NCBI GenBank assembly: GCA_030666985.1
Contig: DAOUWT010000072.1
Coordinates: 1 to 10,470 of the forward strand
Length of the DNA: 10,470 nucleotides
Reading direction: 5' to 3'
Source of the DNA: Chloroflexota bacterium
GTDB lineage: Bacteria > Chloroflexota > Anaerolineae > Anaerolineales > UBA11858
Both the position numbers and the translations under genes were made by a program. How positions within the stretch are numbered: the first letter of the stretch is position 1; every line of letters begins with the position of its first letter. Below are positions 1 through 5,583 of the stretch, one piece after another. The notes beneath the pieces were generated by a model that saw only the letters and a program-made list of their open reading frames with translations, was not told where the DNA came from and ran no database searches.

Positions 1-60
1 CGCCAGCTCCCCTGGATTCCGCACCCGATGGGGCTGCCGACCCATCTCGAGCGCAGGTAA
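1..60 (+). CDS. possible C-terminal tail of an upstream gene (partial)
   Basis: Frame 1 is open from the first base to a TAA at 58-60 and would encode 19 residues (RQLPWIPHPMGLPTHLERR). Codon third positions are rich in G and C, as expected for coding DNA of moderate to high GC. The tail ends 55 bases before the CoA-transferase start, so it could be the preceding gene of the same operon. The peptide is too short to assign to a family, and a 60-base open stretch at a window edge can occur by chance. Frame 2 is also open here, but it contains no start codon upstream of 101. Confidence 0.35.
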   Translation, partial: RQLPWIPHPMGLPTHLERR

Positions 61-115
61 GGAGTGGGTTTCAGATCTCAAATGCGATAGCCCTGGGGGG
101 TTGATGGAGACAATG

Positions 116-1324
116 ATGAGAGCATTAGAAAACATTCGAGTTTTAGATATTACCCGCGCTCTGGCAGGCCCTTATTGCACAATGATGTTAGGTGATTTGG
201 GGGCTGATGTAATTAAGGTCGAGAGGCCATGGCAGGGAGATGGGAGCAGAGGTTGGGGGCCGCCCTTTGTAGGCGAAGCTTATGGCCCTTATCCGGGAGA
301 ATCGGCCTATTTCTTATCCGCAAATCGGAACAAACGGAGCATTACGGTAAATATGAAGAGTGCCGAGGGGCGAGAGATCATTCATCGTTTAGCCAAAATC
401 TCTGACGTGATGGTTGAAAATTTTCGCACCGGCGTTTTAGATAAAATGGGGTTGGGGTTTGAAGATATACATGCCCTGAACCCGCGCTTGGTTTATTGTT
501 CTATAAGCGGGTATGGACGCAGCGGCCCTTACGCCGAGCGGCCCGGCTATGATGCCATCCTTCAGGCCGAGGGCAGCATGATGAGCATCACCGGGCCGGT
601 AGATGGGCCGCCCTACCGGGTTGGGATTCCTATTATAGACATCAATACCGGGATGTTTGCGGCAACTGCCATATTAGCGGCCCTACGCGCCCGCGACATC
701 ACTGGGGAAGGGCAGTTGGTAGATGTGTCATTGCTTGATGCGCACGTAGCTCTGCTAGCAAATGTGGCCTCCAACTATCTTATTGGGAGGGAGTCCCCCC
801 AGCGTTACGGCAACGCCCATCCCAATGTTATTCCATACCAAGCTTTTCAAGCTCAAGATGGCTGGTTTGTCTTAGGCGCGGCCACTGAGAGACAATGGGG
901 TCTTCTTTGCGAGGTGATTGGCCGCCCGGAACTAAAGGTTGATCCACGTTTTGAAACCAACAGCCAGCGCCTGACCAACCGCGAGGCGCTTATAGAAATA
1001 TTAGGCGATATTTTACTCACTCGTGATGCGGCTGAATGGCTTGCGGATTTAAAGGAAGCTGGCCTTCCCTGCGGGCCTATCAACACAATTTCTGATGTTT
1101 TCGAACACCCTCAAGCTGAGGCACGCAACCTGGCAATAGAGACAGAGCATCCCACGGCTGGGACTGTGCGGCTCACCGGATTTCCTTATAAACTATCCCA
1201 AACTCCCGCAGAAGTGCATCATCCCCCGCCTTTGCTTGGTGAACATTCGGAAGAAATTCTTGTAGCGATGTTGGGCTATTCTCCTGATGAAGTATCAGAG
1301 ATGAAAGAGCAAGGAGCAATCTAA
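116..1324 (+). CDS. CaiB/BaiF (class III) CoA-transferase family protein
   Basis: Predicted cytosolic enzyme that moves CoA between carboxylic acids through an aspartyl-CoA thioester. The N-terminus (NIRVLDITRALAGP, GDLGADVIKVERP) is the family's Rossmann-like CoA-binding start. The following NKRSITVNMKS, ENFRTGVLDKMGLG and ISGYGRSGPYAERPGYD blocks are typical. The probable catalytic aspartate is in GIPIIDINTGMFAA (about residue 175), followed by GQLVDVSLLDA. The C-terminal AGLPCGPI...HPQAEARNL segment and full length (402 residues) also fit. The frame is open upstream, with TTG at 101 and ATGs at 104, 113 and 116. I chose 116 because GGAG at 106-109 lies 6 bases before it and because homology starts there. 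The acyl substrate cannot be read from sequence. Its position suggests that it activates an acid made by the downstream hydrolase or hydroxylase, which is inference. Confidence 0.92.
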   Translation: MRALENIRVLDITRALAGPYCTMMLGDLGADVIKVERPWQGDGSRGWGPPFVGEAYGPYPGESAYFLSANRNKRSITVNMKSAEGREIIHRLAKISDVMVENFRTGVLDKMGLGFEDIHALNPRLVYCSISGYGRSGPYAERPGYDAILQAEGSMMSITGPVDGPPYRVGIPIIDINTGMFAATAILAALRARDITGEGQLVDVSLLDAHVALLANVASNYLIGRESPQRYGNAHPNVIPYQAFQAQDGWFVLGAATERQWGLLCEVIGRPELKVDPRFETNSQRLTNREALIEILGDILLTRDAAEWLADLKEAGLPCGPINTISDVFEHPQAEARNLAIETEHPTAGTVRLTGFPYKLSQTPAEVHHPPPLLGEHSEEILVAMLGYSPDEVSEMKEQGAI

Positions 1325-1354
1325 CCTTCAACATCCAGCCTCCAATCAACTCGT

Positions 1355-1388
1355 GGTGCAACGCACCCAAAAACAGGTGCAATGCACC
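1355..1388. repeat. pair of 13-bp palindromes, GGTGC-AAY-GCACC
   Basis: Two nearly identical palindromes, GGTGCAACGCACC (1355-1367) and GGTGCAATGCACC (1376-1388), lie between the CoA-transferase and fdrA genes. Their centres are 21 bp apart, about two helical turns. Together with the flanking GTG and CAC they also form a larger imperfect inverted repeat (1353-1366 with 1377-1390, 12 of 14 matches). They could be a tandem operator for a dimeric regulator, a dispersed palindromic repeat, or an mRNA hairpin. No T-run follows, so an intrinsic terminator is unlikely. Confidence 0.6.
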
Positions 1389-1392
1389 ACTT

Positions 1393-1452
1393 CCAATATC
1401 CAATCCCCAATATCCAATCCCCAATATCCAATATCTAATACCCAATACCCAA
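1393..1452 (+). repeat. heptamer array, CCAATNN family, about 8.5 units
   Basis: Tandem 7-bp units fill the rest of the gap before fdrA: CCAATAT, CCAATCC, CCAATAT, CCAATCC, CCAATAT, CCAATAT, CTAATAC, CCAATAC and a partial CCAA. Degenerate related units (TCCAGCC, TCCAATC) occur just upstream at about 1334-1348. The array ends next to the fdrA Shine-Dalgarno AGAGG (1452-1456). The same family recurs at 4758-4813 (opposite strand) and 5477-5570. It resembles the short tandemly repeated heptamers known from cyanobacteria and other bacteria. The function is unknown. Confidence 0.9.
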
Positions 1453-1462
1453 GAGGTTCATA

Positions 1463-3202
1463 ATGTCAGCAATTAAAGTAGAAATTCGCACCGGAGCCTA
1501 CTACGACTCTGTGATTCTAATGCAGTTGCAGCGCACTCTGGCCGAGCAACCCGGTATCATTGATGCCGGTGTTGTAATGGGAACTGCGGCCAATAAAGAT
1601 GTCCTGGCGCAGAGCGATTTGCTAGTCCCCGAGGCAGAGGTTGCTAACCCGGATGATCTAGTACTTGTCATCAAAGGCAAAGATGAATCTTCCGCGCAGG
1701 CAGCCTTAGACAAAGTGGATGAGTTGGTTGCATCCCGGCGCAGCAGCGGTGGCGACGAGGACTACCGCCCACACAGCCTGGAAACCGCCGCCAAGATGCT
1801 GCCAGACGCCCAATGGGTGCTGATCTCAACTCCCGGCCGCTATGCCGCTGGGGTTTCTCGTCAGGCTTTAGAATTGGGGAAACACGTTTTCCTCTATAGC
1901 GACAATGTTTCGCTCGAAGATGAGATTTCATTAAAACAATACGCCGCGTCCAAGGGTCTGCTGGTGATGGGGCCAGACTGCGGCACGGCCATTGTTAATG
2001 GGATTGGCCTGGGTTTTGCAAACAAGGTTCGCAAAGGCTCTATTGGGCTGGTAGCAGCCTCAGGCACTGGTTTGCAGCAGATATGTGTGCGCATTCACCA
2101 AATGGGAAGGGGAATAACCCACGCCCTGGGAACCGGAGGCCGTGATCTCACTGAAGCGGTCAATGCCATCACCGCCCGCCAGGGCCTGGACCTGATGGCG
2201 CGTGATCCTGACACCAAAGTCATCGTGCTGGTCTCCAAACCGCCATCCCCCAAAGTGGCCGATGAATTGGTCAGGGCGGCCCGCTCGGCGGATAAACCGG
2301 TGGTGGTTGATTTCATTGGATATGCCACGGCCTCACGCCGGGTAGATAATATTTTCTTCGCTACCACATTCGACGAGGCTGCTGAATTAGCAGTGAAACT
2401 GGTTGACTCAGAAGAAGATTTTGCCTCCGAACCAGATATTTCCAAATTTGCAAAAGGTCAACGCTATCTGCGGGGACTTTTCTCCGGCGGCACGCTGCAA
2501 TATGAGGTCATGCTGATCTTAGAGAATTATTTACCAGTGGTGTACTCGAACGCTCCCTTGTATAAGAAAAACAAACTAGAAGATTCCCTGGTCAGCGTGG
2601 AGCATACGCTCATTGACCTCGGTGAGGACGAGTTCACCGTTGGGCGGCTGCATCCCATGATGGATAACGACCTGCGCATCCGCCGCCTTGAAAAAGAAGC
2701 CCGAGACCCAGAAGTTGCTCTTATCTTATTGGATGTGGTGCTGGGTTACGGCGCTCACAACAACCCGGCTGGTGATCTAGCCCCCGCCATCGCGGCAGGA
2801 ATTAAAACCGCTAAAGACGCCGGACGCCACCTGGAAGTGGTGGCACTTGTCTCTGGCACCGATGAGGACCCTCAGGGCATGGATGGGCAAATTAAATTAC
2901 TAGAGGAAGCCGGCGCAAAAGTCGAGATCAGCAACGATGCTGCCGCCCGTTATGTGGGACGCACTTTGCAGGCCATTGAACGCGCCATTGACCCCCCGAC
3001 TGTAGAAAAGATGCAGCAGGTAGCTTTGGAAAGTATAAATAAACCCATGGCTGGCATCAACGTTGGCCTGGAATCTTTCACCGAGAGCCTGATTGACCAG
3101 GGAGCTAGCGCTGTGCAAATGGAATGGAAACCCGTAGCTAGCGGAAGTGACAAGCTGGCGGGGATTCTAAGCAGAATGAAGGGTAAAGTGCGTGACGAGT
3201 GA
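1463..3202 (+). CDS. fdrA: FdrA-like acyl-CoA-synthetase-fold protein, probable carbamoyltransferase subunit
   Basis: A 579-residue protein related to E. coli FdrA (about 555 residues) and to the succinyl-CoA synthetase alpha fold. It has an N-terminal domain (VEIRTGAYYDSVILMQLQ, residues 6-23), a CoA-binding-like Rossmann region (about 115-190, with GPDCGTAIVNG at 170-180), the AASGTGLQQ loop (198-206) and GTGGRDLTEAVNAI. A ligase-like domain follows, with GGTLQYE (342-348), HPMMDNDLR (397-405) and LDVVLGYGAHNNPA (423-436). The extra C-terminal segment from about residue 525 includes INVGLESF. In E. coli, FdrA with YlbE and YlbF has been reported as the oxamate carbamoyltransferase of anaerobic allantoin use. 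Here the DUF1116 (YlbE-type) gene follows directly, supporting the same pairing. The start is ATG with AGAGG 6 bases upstream. The stop TGA (3200-3202) lies inside a GTGANNN heptamer array. The actual carbamoyl donor is unknown. Confidence 0.9.
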   Translation: MSAIKVEIRTGAYYDSVILMQLQRTLAEQPGIIDAGVVMGTAANKDVLAQSDLLVPEAEVANPDDLVLVIKGKDESSAQAALDKVDELVASRRSSGGDEDYRPHSLETAAKMLPDAQWVLISTPGRYAAGVSRQALELGKHVFLYSDNVSLEDEISLKQYAASKGLLVMGPDCGTAIVNGIGLGFANKVRKGSIGLVAASGTGLQQICVRIHQMGRGITHALGTGGRDLTEAVNAITARQGLDLMARDPDTKVIVLVSKPPSPKVADELVRAARSADKPVVVDFIGYATASRRVDNIFFATTFDEAAELAVKLVDSEEDFASEPDISKFAKGQRYLRGLFSGGTLQYEVMLILENYLPVVYSNAPLYKKNKLEDSLVSVEHTLIDLGEDEFTVGRLHPMMDNDLRIRRLEKEARDPEVALILLDVVLGYGAHNNPAGDLAPAIAAGIKTAKDAGRHLEVVALVSGTDEDPQGMDGQIKLLEEAGAKVEISNDAAARYVGRTLQAIERAIDPPTVEKMQQVALESINKPMAGINVGLESFTESLIDQGASAVQMEWKPVASGSDKLAGILSRMKGKVRDE

Positions 3203-3226
3203 TGAGTGATGCGTGATGTGTGAGAT
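3192..3226 (+). repeat. heptamer array, GTGANNN, 5 units, overlapping the fdrA 3' end
   Basis: Five tandem 7-bp units (GTGACGA, GTGATGA, GTGATGC, GTGATGT, GTGAGAT) begin inside the fdrA coding sequence. They encode its last residues and supply its TGA stop at 3200-3202. Read on the other strand, the core is TCAC, the same core as in the long array that follows, so the two arrays are in opposite orientation around the short spacer 3227-3232. Imperfect base-pairing between them is possible. Confidence 0.85.
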
Positions 3227-3232
3227 TACGTT

Positions 3233-3484
3233 TCACTCTTCACGTTTCACTTTTCACGTTTCACTCTTCACGTTTCACTTTTCACGTTTCACTTTTCACG
3301 TTTCACTTTTCACGTTTCACTTTTCACGTTTCACTTTTCACGTTTCACTCTTCACGTTTCACTTTTCACGTTTCACTTTTCACGTTTCACTTTTCACGTT
3401 TCACTTTTCACGTTTCACTTTTCACGTTTCACTCTTCACGTTTCACTTTTCACGTTTCACTCTTCACGTTTTACGTTTCACGAA
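3233..3484 (+). repeat. long heptamer array, TCACNNN, 36 units (18 x 14 bp)
   Basis: This 252-bp array fills almost the whole gap between fdrA and the DUF1116 gene. Units alternate TCACGTT with TCACTTT or TCACTCT, giving a 14-bp super-period. The TCACTCT variant occurs at the 1st, 3rd, 9th, 15th and 17th alternating positions, and the last units degrade to TTACGTT and TCACGAA. Two plus-strand frames stay open across it and would encode low-complexity Phe/His/Ser/Thr peptides. These are artefacts of the repeat, since a 7-bp period forces a 14-residue cycle and no start has a ribosome binding site. No gene is present in 3203-3511. Confidence 0.95.
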
Positions 3485-3513
3485 TCTTGAGACTCCCAAA
3501 TTGATAATTACAT

Positions 3514-3518
3514 GGAGG
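3514..3518 (+). promoter_or_regulatory. Shine-Dalgarno GGAGG setting the DUF1116 start
   Basis: GGAGG ends 5 bases before the ATG at 3524. The earlier in-frame ATG at 3512 overlaps this site and cannot use it, so 3524 is the better start. Confidence 0.8.
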
Positions 3519-3523
3519 TACTT

Positions 3524-4765
3524 ATGAATATTGACAAAGCTAATACTAAAGCCACTGATCGTATGATGGAAGCCCGCCCGGTGGTTGTGGGTTTGGGCAA
3601 AGCTATTGATGTCGTTCCTGGAATGCACGCTAATTTACTCTTGCACGCCGGCCCTCCCATCACCTGGGATCGAGCCTCAGGCCCCATGAGAGGCGCCATC
3701 ACCGGGGCATTAATTTATGAAGGCAAAGCCAAAAATATGGATGAGGCTCAAAAATTGGTCGAGTCTGGGGAGATTGAGCTTGATCCCTGCCATCACCATC
3801 AATCCGCCGGCCCCATGGCGGGTGTGATCTCGCCCCACATGTCGGTTTACATCCTCGAGAACAAGACCCATGGCAATATGTCTTACTCTAACCTCAACGA
3901 GGGCTACGGCAAAGTGTTGCGCTATGGCGCATACAGCGAAGAAGTCATTGAGCGATTCTCCTGGATGGAGAATGTCATGGGCCCAGTTTTGGGCAAAGCC
4001 ATTGAACTTAGCGGCGGCATTGACATTCGGGCTTTACTGGCCGAATCCCTGCACATGGGGGATGAAGGCCACAACCGCAACAAGGCTGGCTCGGTACTTT
4101 TCACCAAAGTGCTGGCTCCTCATGTCGTCAAAGCTACCGATGACGCTGATATAGCCTCAGAGATACTCAAGTTCCTGGGCGACAATGCTCTCTCGGTACT
4201 CAACCCCGTGATGGCGGCCTGCAAAGCCATGGCAGATGCGGCCCACGGGATTGAAGGCAGCACCATTGTGGATGTCATGGCCCGCAACGGGACAGATTTT
4301 GGCATCCGCGTCAGCGGCCTGGGGGATCGCTGGTTCACCTCGCCGGTGAATATCCCGAAGGGCCTGTACTTCCCCGGCTTCACCGAGGAAGACTCCAGCG
4401 GCGACATCGGCGACAGCACCATCACCGAATCCGCCGGGATTGGGGCCTTTGCCATGGCATCTGCTCCCGCCATTGTTACTTTCGTCAGCGGGACACCCAA
4501 AGACGCCATCAACGCCACGCTAGAGATGTATGAAATCTGTCACGCCGAGCACAAATTCTTCACAATCCCACCCCTTGATTTCCGCGGCACCCCCACAGGC
4601 ATAGACCTGCGCAAAGTCGTTGAACTAGGCATAACCCCCCGCGTCAACACTGGCGTAGCCCACAAAGACCCCGGCGTTGGACAGGTTGGGGCGGGGCTGG
4701 TGCGTCCGGAGTTGAGCATGTTCGAGGAGGCGTTGGTGGCGTTTGCGGAGAAATACGGATATTAG
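3524..4765 (+). CDS. ylbE: DUF1116 family protein (YlbE/AllG-like), probable carbamoyltransferase subunit
   Basis: A full-length 413-residue homologue of E. coli YlbE (about 419 residues). Shared blocks in order: LLHAGPP (39-45), SGPMRGA (52-58), PCHHHQSAGPMAGV (88-101), NLNEGYGKVLRYGAY (123-137), MGDEGHNRN (178-186), RNGTDFGIRVSGLGDRW (254-270), PVNIPKGLYFPGF (274-286), GDSTITESAGIGAFAM (296-311) and GITPRVNTGVAHK (369-381). The His-rich PCHHH and MGDEGHNRN motifs are candidate active-site or metal-binding positions, which is inference. In E. coli the protein works with FdrA and YlbF in phosphorolysis of oxalurate to oxamate and carbamoyl phosphate. The gene lies 321 bases after fdrA, separated by the TCAC array. 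The last codons and the TAG stop fall inside the next heptamer array (4758 onward). No YlbF-type (DUF2877) gene follows. Start 3524 is chosen over 3512 on the position of GGAGG. Confidence 0.93.
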   Translation: MNIDKANTKATDRMMEARPVVVGLGKAIDVVPGMHANLLLHAGPPITWDRASGPMRGAITGALIYEGKAKNMDEAQKLVESGEIELDPCHHHQSAGPMAGVISPHMSVYILENKTHGNMSYSNLNEGYGKVLRYGAYSEEVIERFSWMENVMGPVLGKAIELSGGIDIRALLAESLHMGDEGHNRNKAGSVLFTKVLAPHVVKATDDADIASEILKFLGDNALSVLNPVMAACKAMADAAHGIEGSTIVDVMARNGTDFGIRVSGLGDRWFTSPVNIPKGLYFPGFTEEDSSGDIGDSTITESAGIGAFAMASAPAIVTFVSGTPKDAINATLEMYEICHAEHKFFTIPPLDFRGTPTGIDLRKVVELGITPRVNTGVAHKDPGVGQVGAGLVRPELSMFEEALVAFAEKYGY

Positions 4766-4813
4766 ATATTGGGTATTCGATATTAGTTATTGGATATTAG
4801 ATATTGGGTGGTG
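4758..4813 (-). repeat. heptamer array, GATATTR family (reverse orientation), 8 units
   Basis: Units GATATTA, GATATTG, GGTATTC, GATATTA, GTTATTG, GATATTA, GATATTG and GGTGGTG run at exact 7-bp spacing. The reverse complement of GATATTG is CAATATC, a phase of the CCAATAT units at 1393-1452 and 5477-5570, so this is the same family inverted. The array starts inside the DUF1116 gene, provides its TAG stop (4763-4765), and ends 2 bases before the ATG of the four-helix-bundle gene. Confidence 0.9.
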
Positions 4814-4815
4814 CG

Positions 4816-5301
4816 ATGGTATTAAAATTCGAGGATTTGAGGGTGTTGCAAGCTGCCGAAGCTGTGGCGGATGATGTTTGGCGGCGGGTTACGCGGTGGA
4901 AGCCGTTTGCTAAAGATGTTGTTGGAAAACAACTGGCACGCGCAGCAGACTCGGTTGGTGCAAATATCGCTGAAGCTTATGGCCGTTTTCATTACGGCGA
5001 GAAACTTCAATTCCTTTATTATGCCCGCGGCAGCCTCTTTGAAGCAAAATACTGGCTCAACCGATCTCTCAAGCGCGAGCTAATATCATCCGAACAAGCA
5101 AATGATTACGCTTCTCAATTCACCGACTTAGCACGCCAATTAAATTCTTTTGCCAGCGACATAAAAACCCTACGCAGCAAAAAGGGCAGCCGCTCCAAAA
5201 CAGTCCGTGAAGAAGCACCAGAATACATAACCGATTGGATCGACGACTCATCACAGCCTCTCTTCACTGACGAAGAACTTGAATGGCTGCAATCTCCATA
5301 A
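4816..5301 (+). CDS. four-helix-bundle protein (S23/23S rRNA intervening-sequence protein family)
   Basis: A 161-residue protein of the S23/IVP-like four-helix-bundle family (TIGR02436 type). It shows the family opening KFEDLRVLQAAEAV (4-17), the central signature SVGANIAEAYGR (46-57), then LQFLYYARGSLFEAKYWL (64-81), and a last helix TDLARQLNSFASDIKTL (103-119). The tail after about residue 120 (SKKGSRSK, then an acidic segment ending EELEWLQSP) is longer than the usual roughly 115-130 residue family members. The biochemical role is unknown. Such genes are often scattered or associated with 23S rRNA insertions, and this one has no obvious link to the catabolic genes around it. ATG 4816 follows the heptamer array with only a weak GGGTGG (4806-4811) as ribosome binding site. 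Flanking heptamer arrays in opposite orientation suggest it may have been inserted as a unit. Confidence 0.88.
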   Translation: MVLKFEDLRVLQAAEAVADDVWRRVTRWKPFAKDVVGKQLARAADSVGANIAEAYGRFHYGEKLQFLYYARGSLFEAKYWLNRSLKRELISSEQANDYASQFTDLARQLNSFASDIKTLRSKKGSRSKTVREEAPEYITDWIDDSSQPLFTDEELEWLQSP

Positions 5302-5318
5302 ACACATTTTGGATTTAG

Positions 5319-5450
5319 TGTCATTGCGAACGCAGCACATTCGTTTCACTCAGTGTAAACTCCGCGGAGTGCGGCAATCTCCCTGAACACCATGACCCTT
5401 TATAACTCAGGGAGACTGCCACGTCACAAAAAACGTTCCTCGCAGTGACA
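5319..5450. repeat. MITE-like inverted-repeat element, copy 1 (132 bp)
   Basis: The ends are TGTCATTGCGA (5319-5329) and TCGCAGTGACA (5440-5450), an imperfect terminal inverted repeat. Inside is a second stem: GGCAATCTCCCTGA (5373-5386) pairs with TCAGGGAGACTGCC (5407-5420) at 13 of 14 positions around a 20-base loop. It contains no gene. It belongs to the dispersed TGTCATTGCGAGG...CCTCGCAATGACA type seen between genes in many bacterial genomes. A second copy in the same orientation lies at 7258-7350. It sits 18 bases after the four-helix-bundle stop. Confidence 0.85.
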
Positions 5451-5476
5451 TAGTATGCTAATGCAGCATTGTCAAA

Positions 5477-5570
5477 CAATACCTAATACCTCAATATCCA
5501 GTATCCAATACCCCAATATCCAATACCCCAATATCTAATATCCAATACCCAATACCCTACTACCCAACAC
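5477..5570 (+). repeat. heptamer array, CCAATAC/CCAATAT family, about 13 units
   Basis: Runs of CAATACC, TAATACC, CCAATAC, CCAATAT and CTAATAT units, some stretched to 8 bp by an extra C, fill the gap before the cyclase gene. The array is less regular than the one at 1393-1452 but clearly of the same family and orientation, and opposite to 4758-4813. It ends immediately before the GGAGG ribosome binding site of the cyclase gene. Between the MITE-like element and this array (5451-5476) I see only a small ATTGT-CAA-ACAAT palindrome (5468-5480). Confidence 0.88.
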
Positions 5571-5575
5571 GGAGG
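5571..5575 (+). promoter_or_regulatory. Shine-Dalgarno GGAGG of the cyclase gene
   Basis: A perfect GGAGG lies 8 bases before the ATG at 5584. It directly abuts the heptamer array, so translation initiation signals are intact despite the repeat. Confidence 0.8.
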
Positions 5576-5583
5576 ACTAAAAA

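Noticed and set aside
1173..1445. A minus-strand open frame crossing the end of the CoA-transferase gene and the heptamer array.
   Set aside because: Its N-terminal part (repeating GIxYWxLGI) is translation of the CCAATNN array, and the rest is antisense to a conserved gene.
1463..3202. Ordinary succinyl-CoA synthetase alpha subunit.
   Set aside because: The protein is about twice the SucD length, lacks a recognisable phosphohistidine segment, and has FdrA-type N-terminal and HPMMDNDLR motifs with a DUF1116 partner gene.
3233..3484. CRISPR-like regular repeat array.
   Set aside because: Units are contiguous 7-mers with no unique spacers, and no cas genes are present, so this is a simple tandem repeat.
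3213..3527. Two overlapping plus-strand open frames (104 and 94 codons) rich in Phe, His, Ser and Thr.
   Set aside because: They are translations of the TCACNNN heptamer array, which has no stop in these frames. Both show a 14-residue cycle forced by the 7-bp period, and neither has a ribosome binding site.
5373..5420. Intrinsic terminator after the four-helix-bundle gene.
   Set aside because: The stem is strong, but no run of T follows on either side. It is better explained as the internal stem of the MITE-like element.
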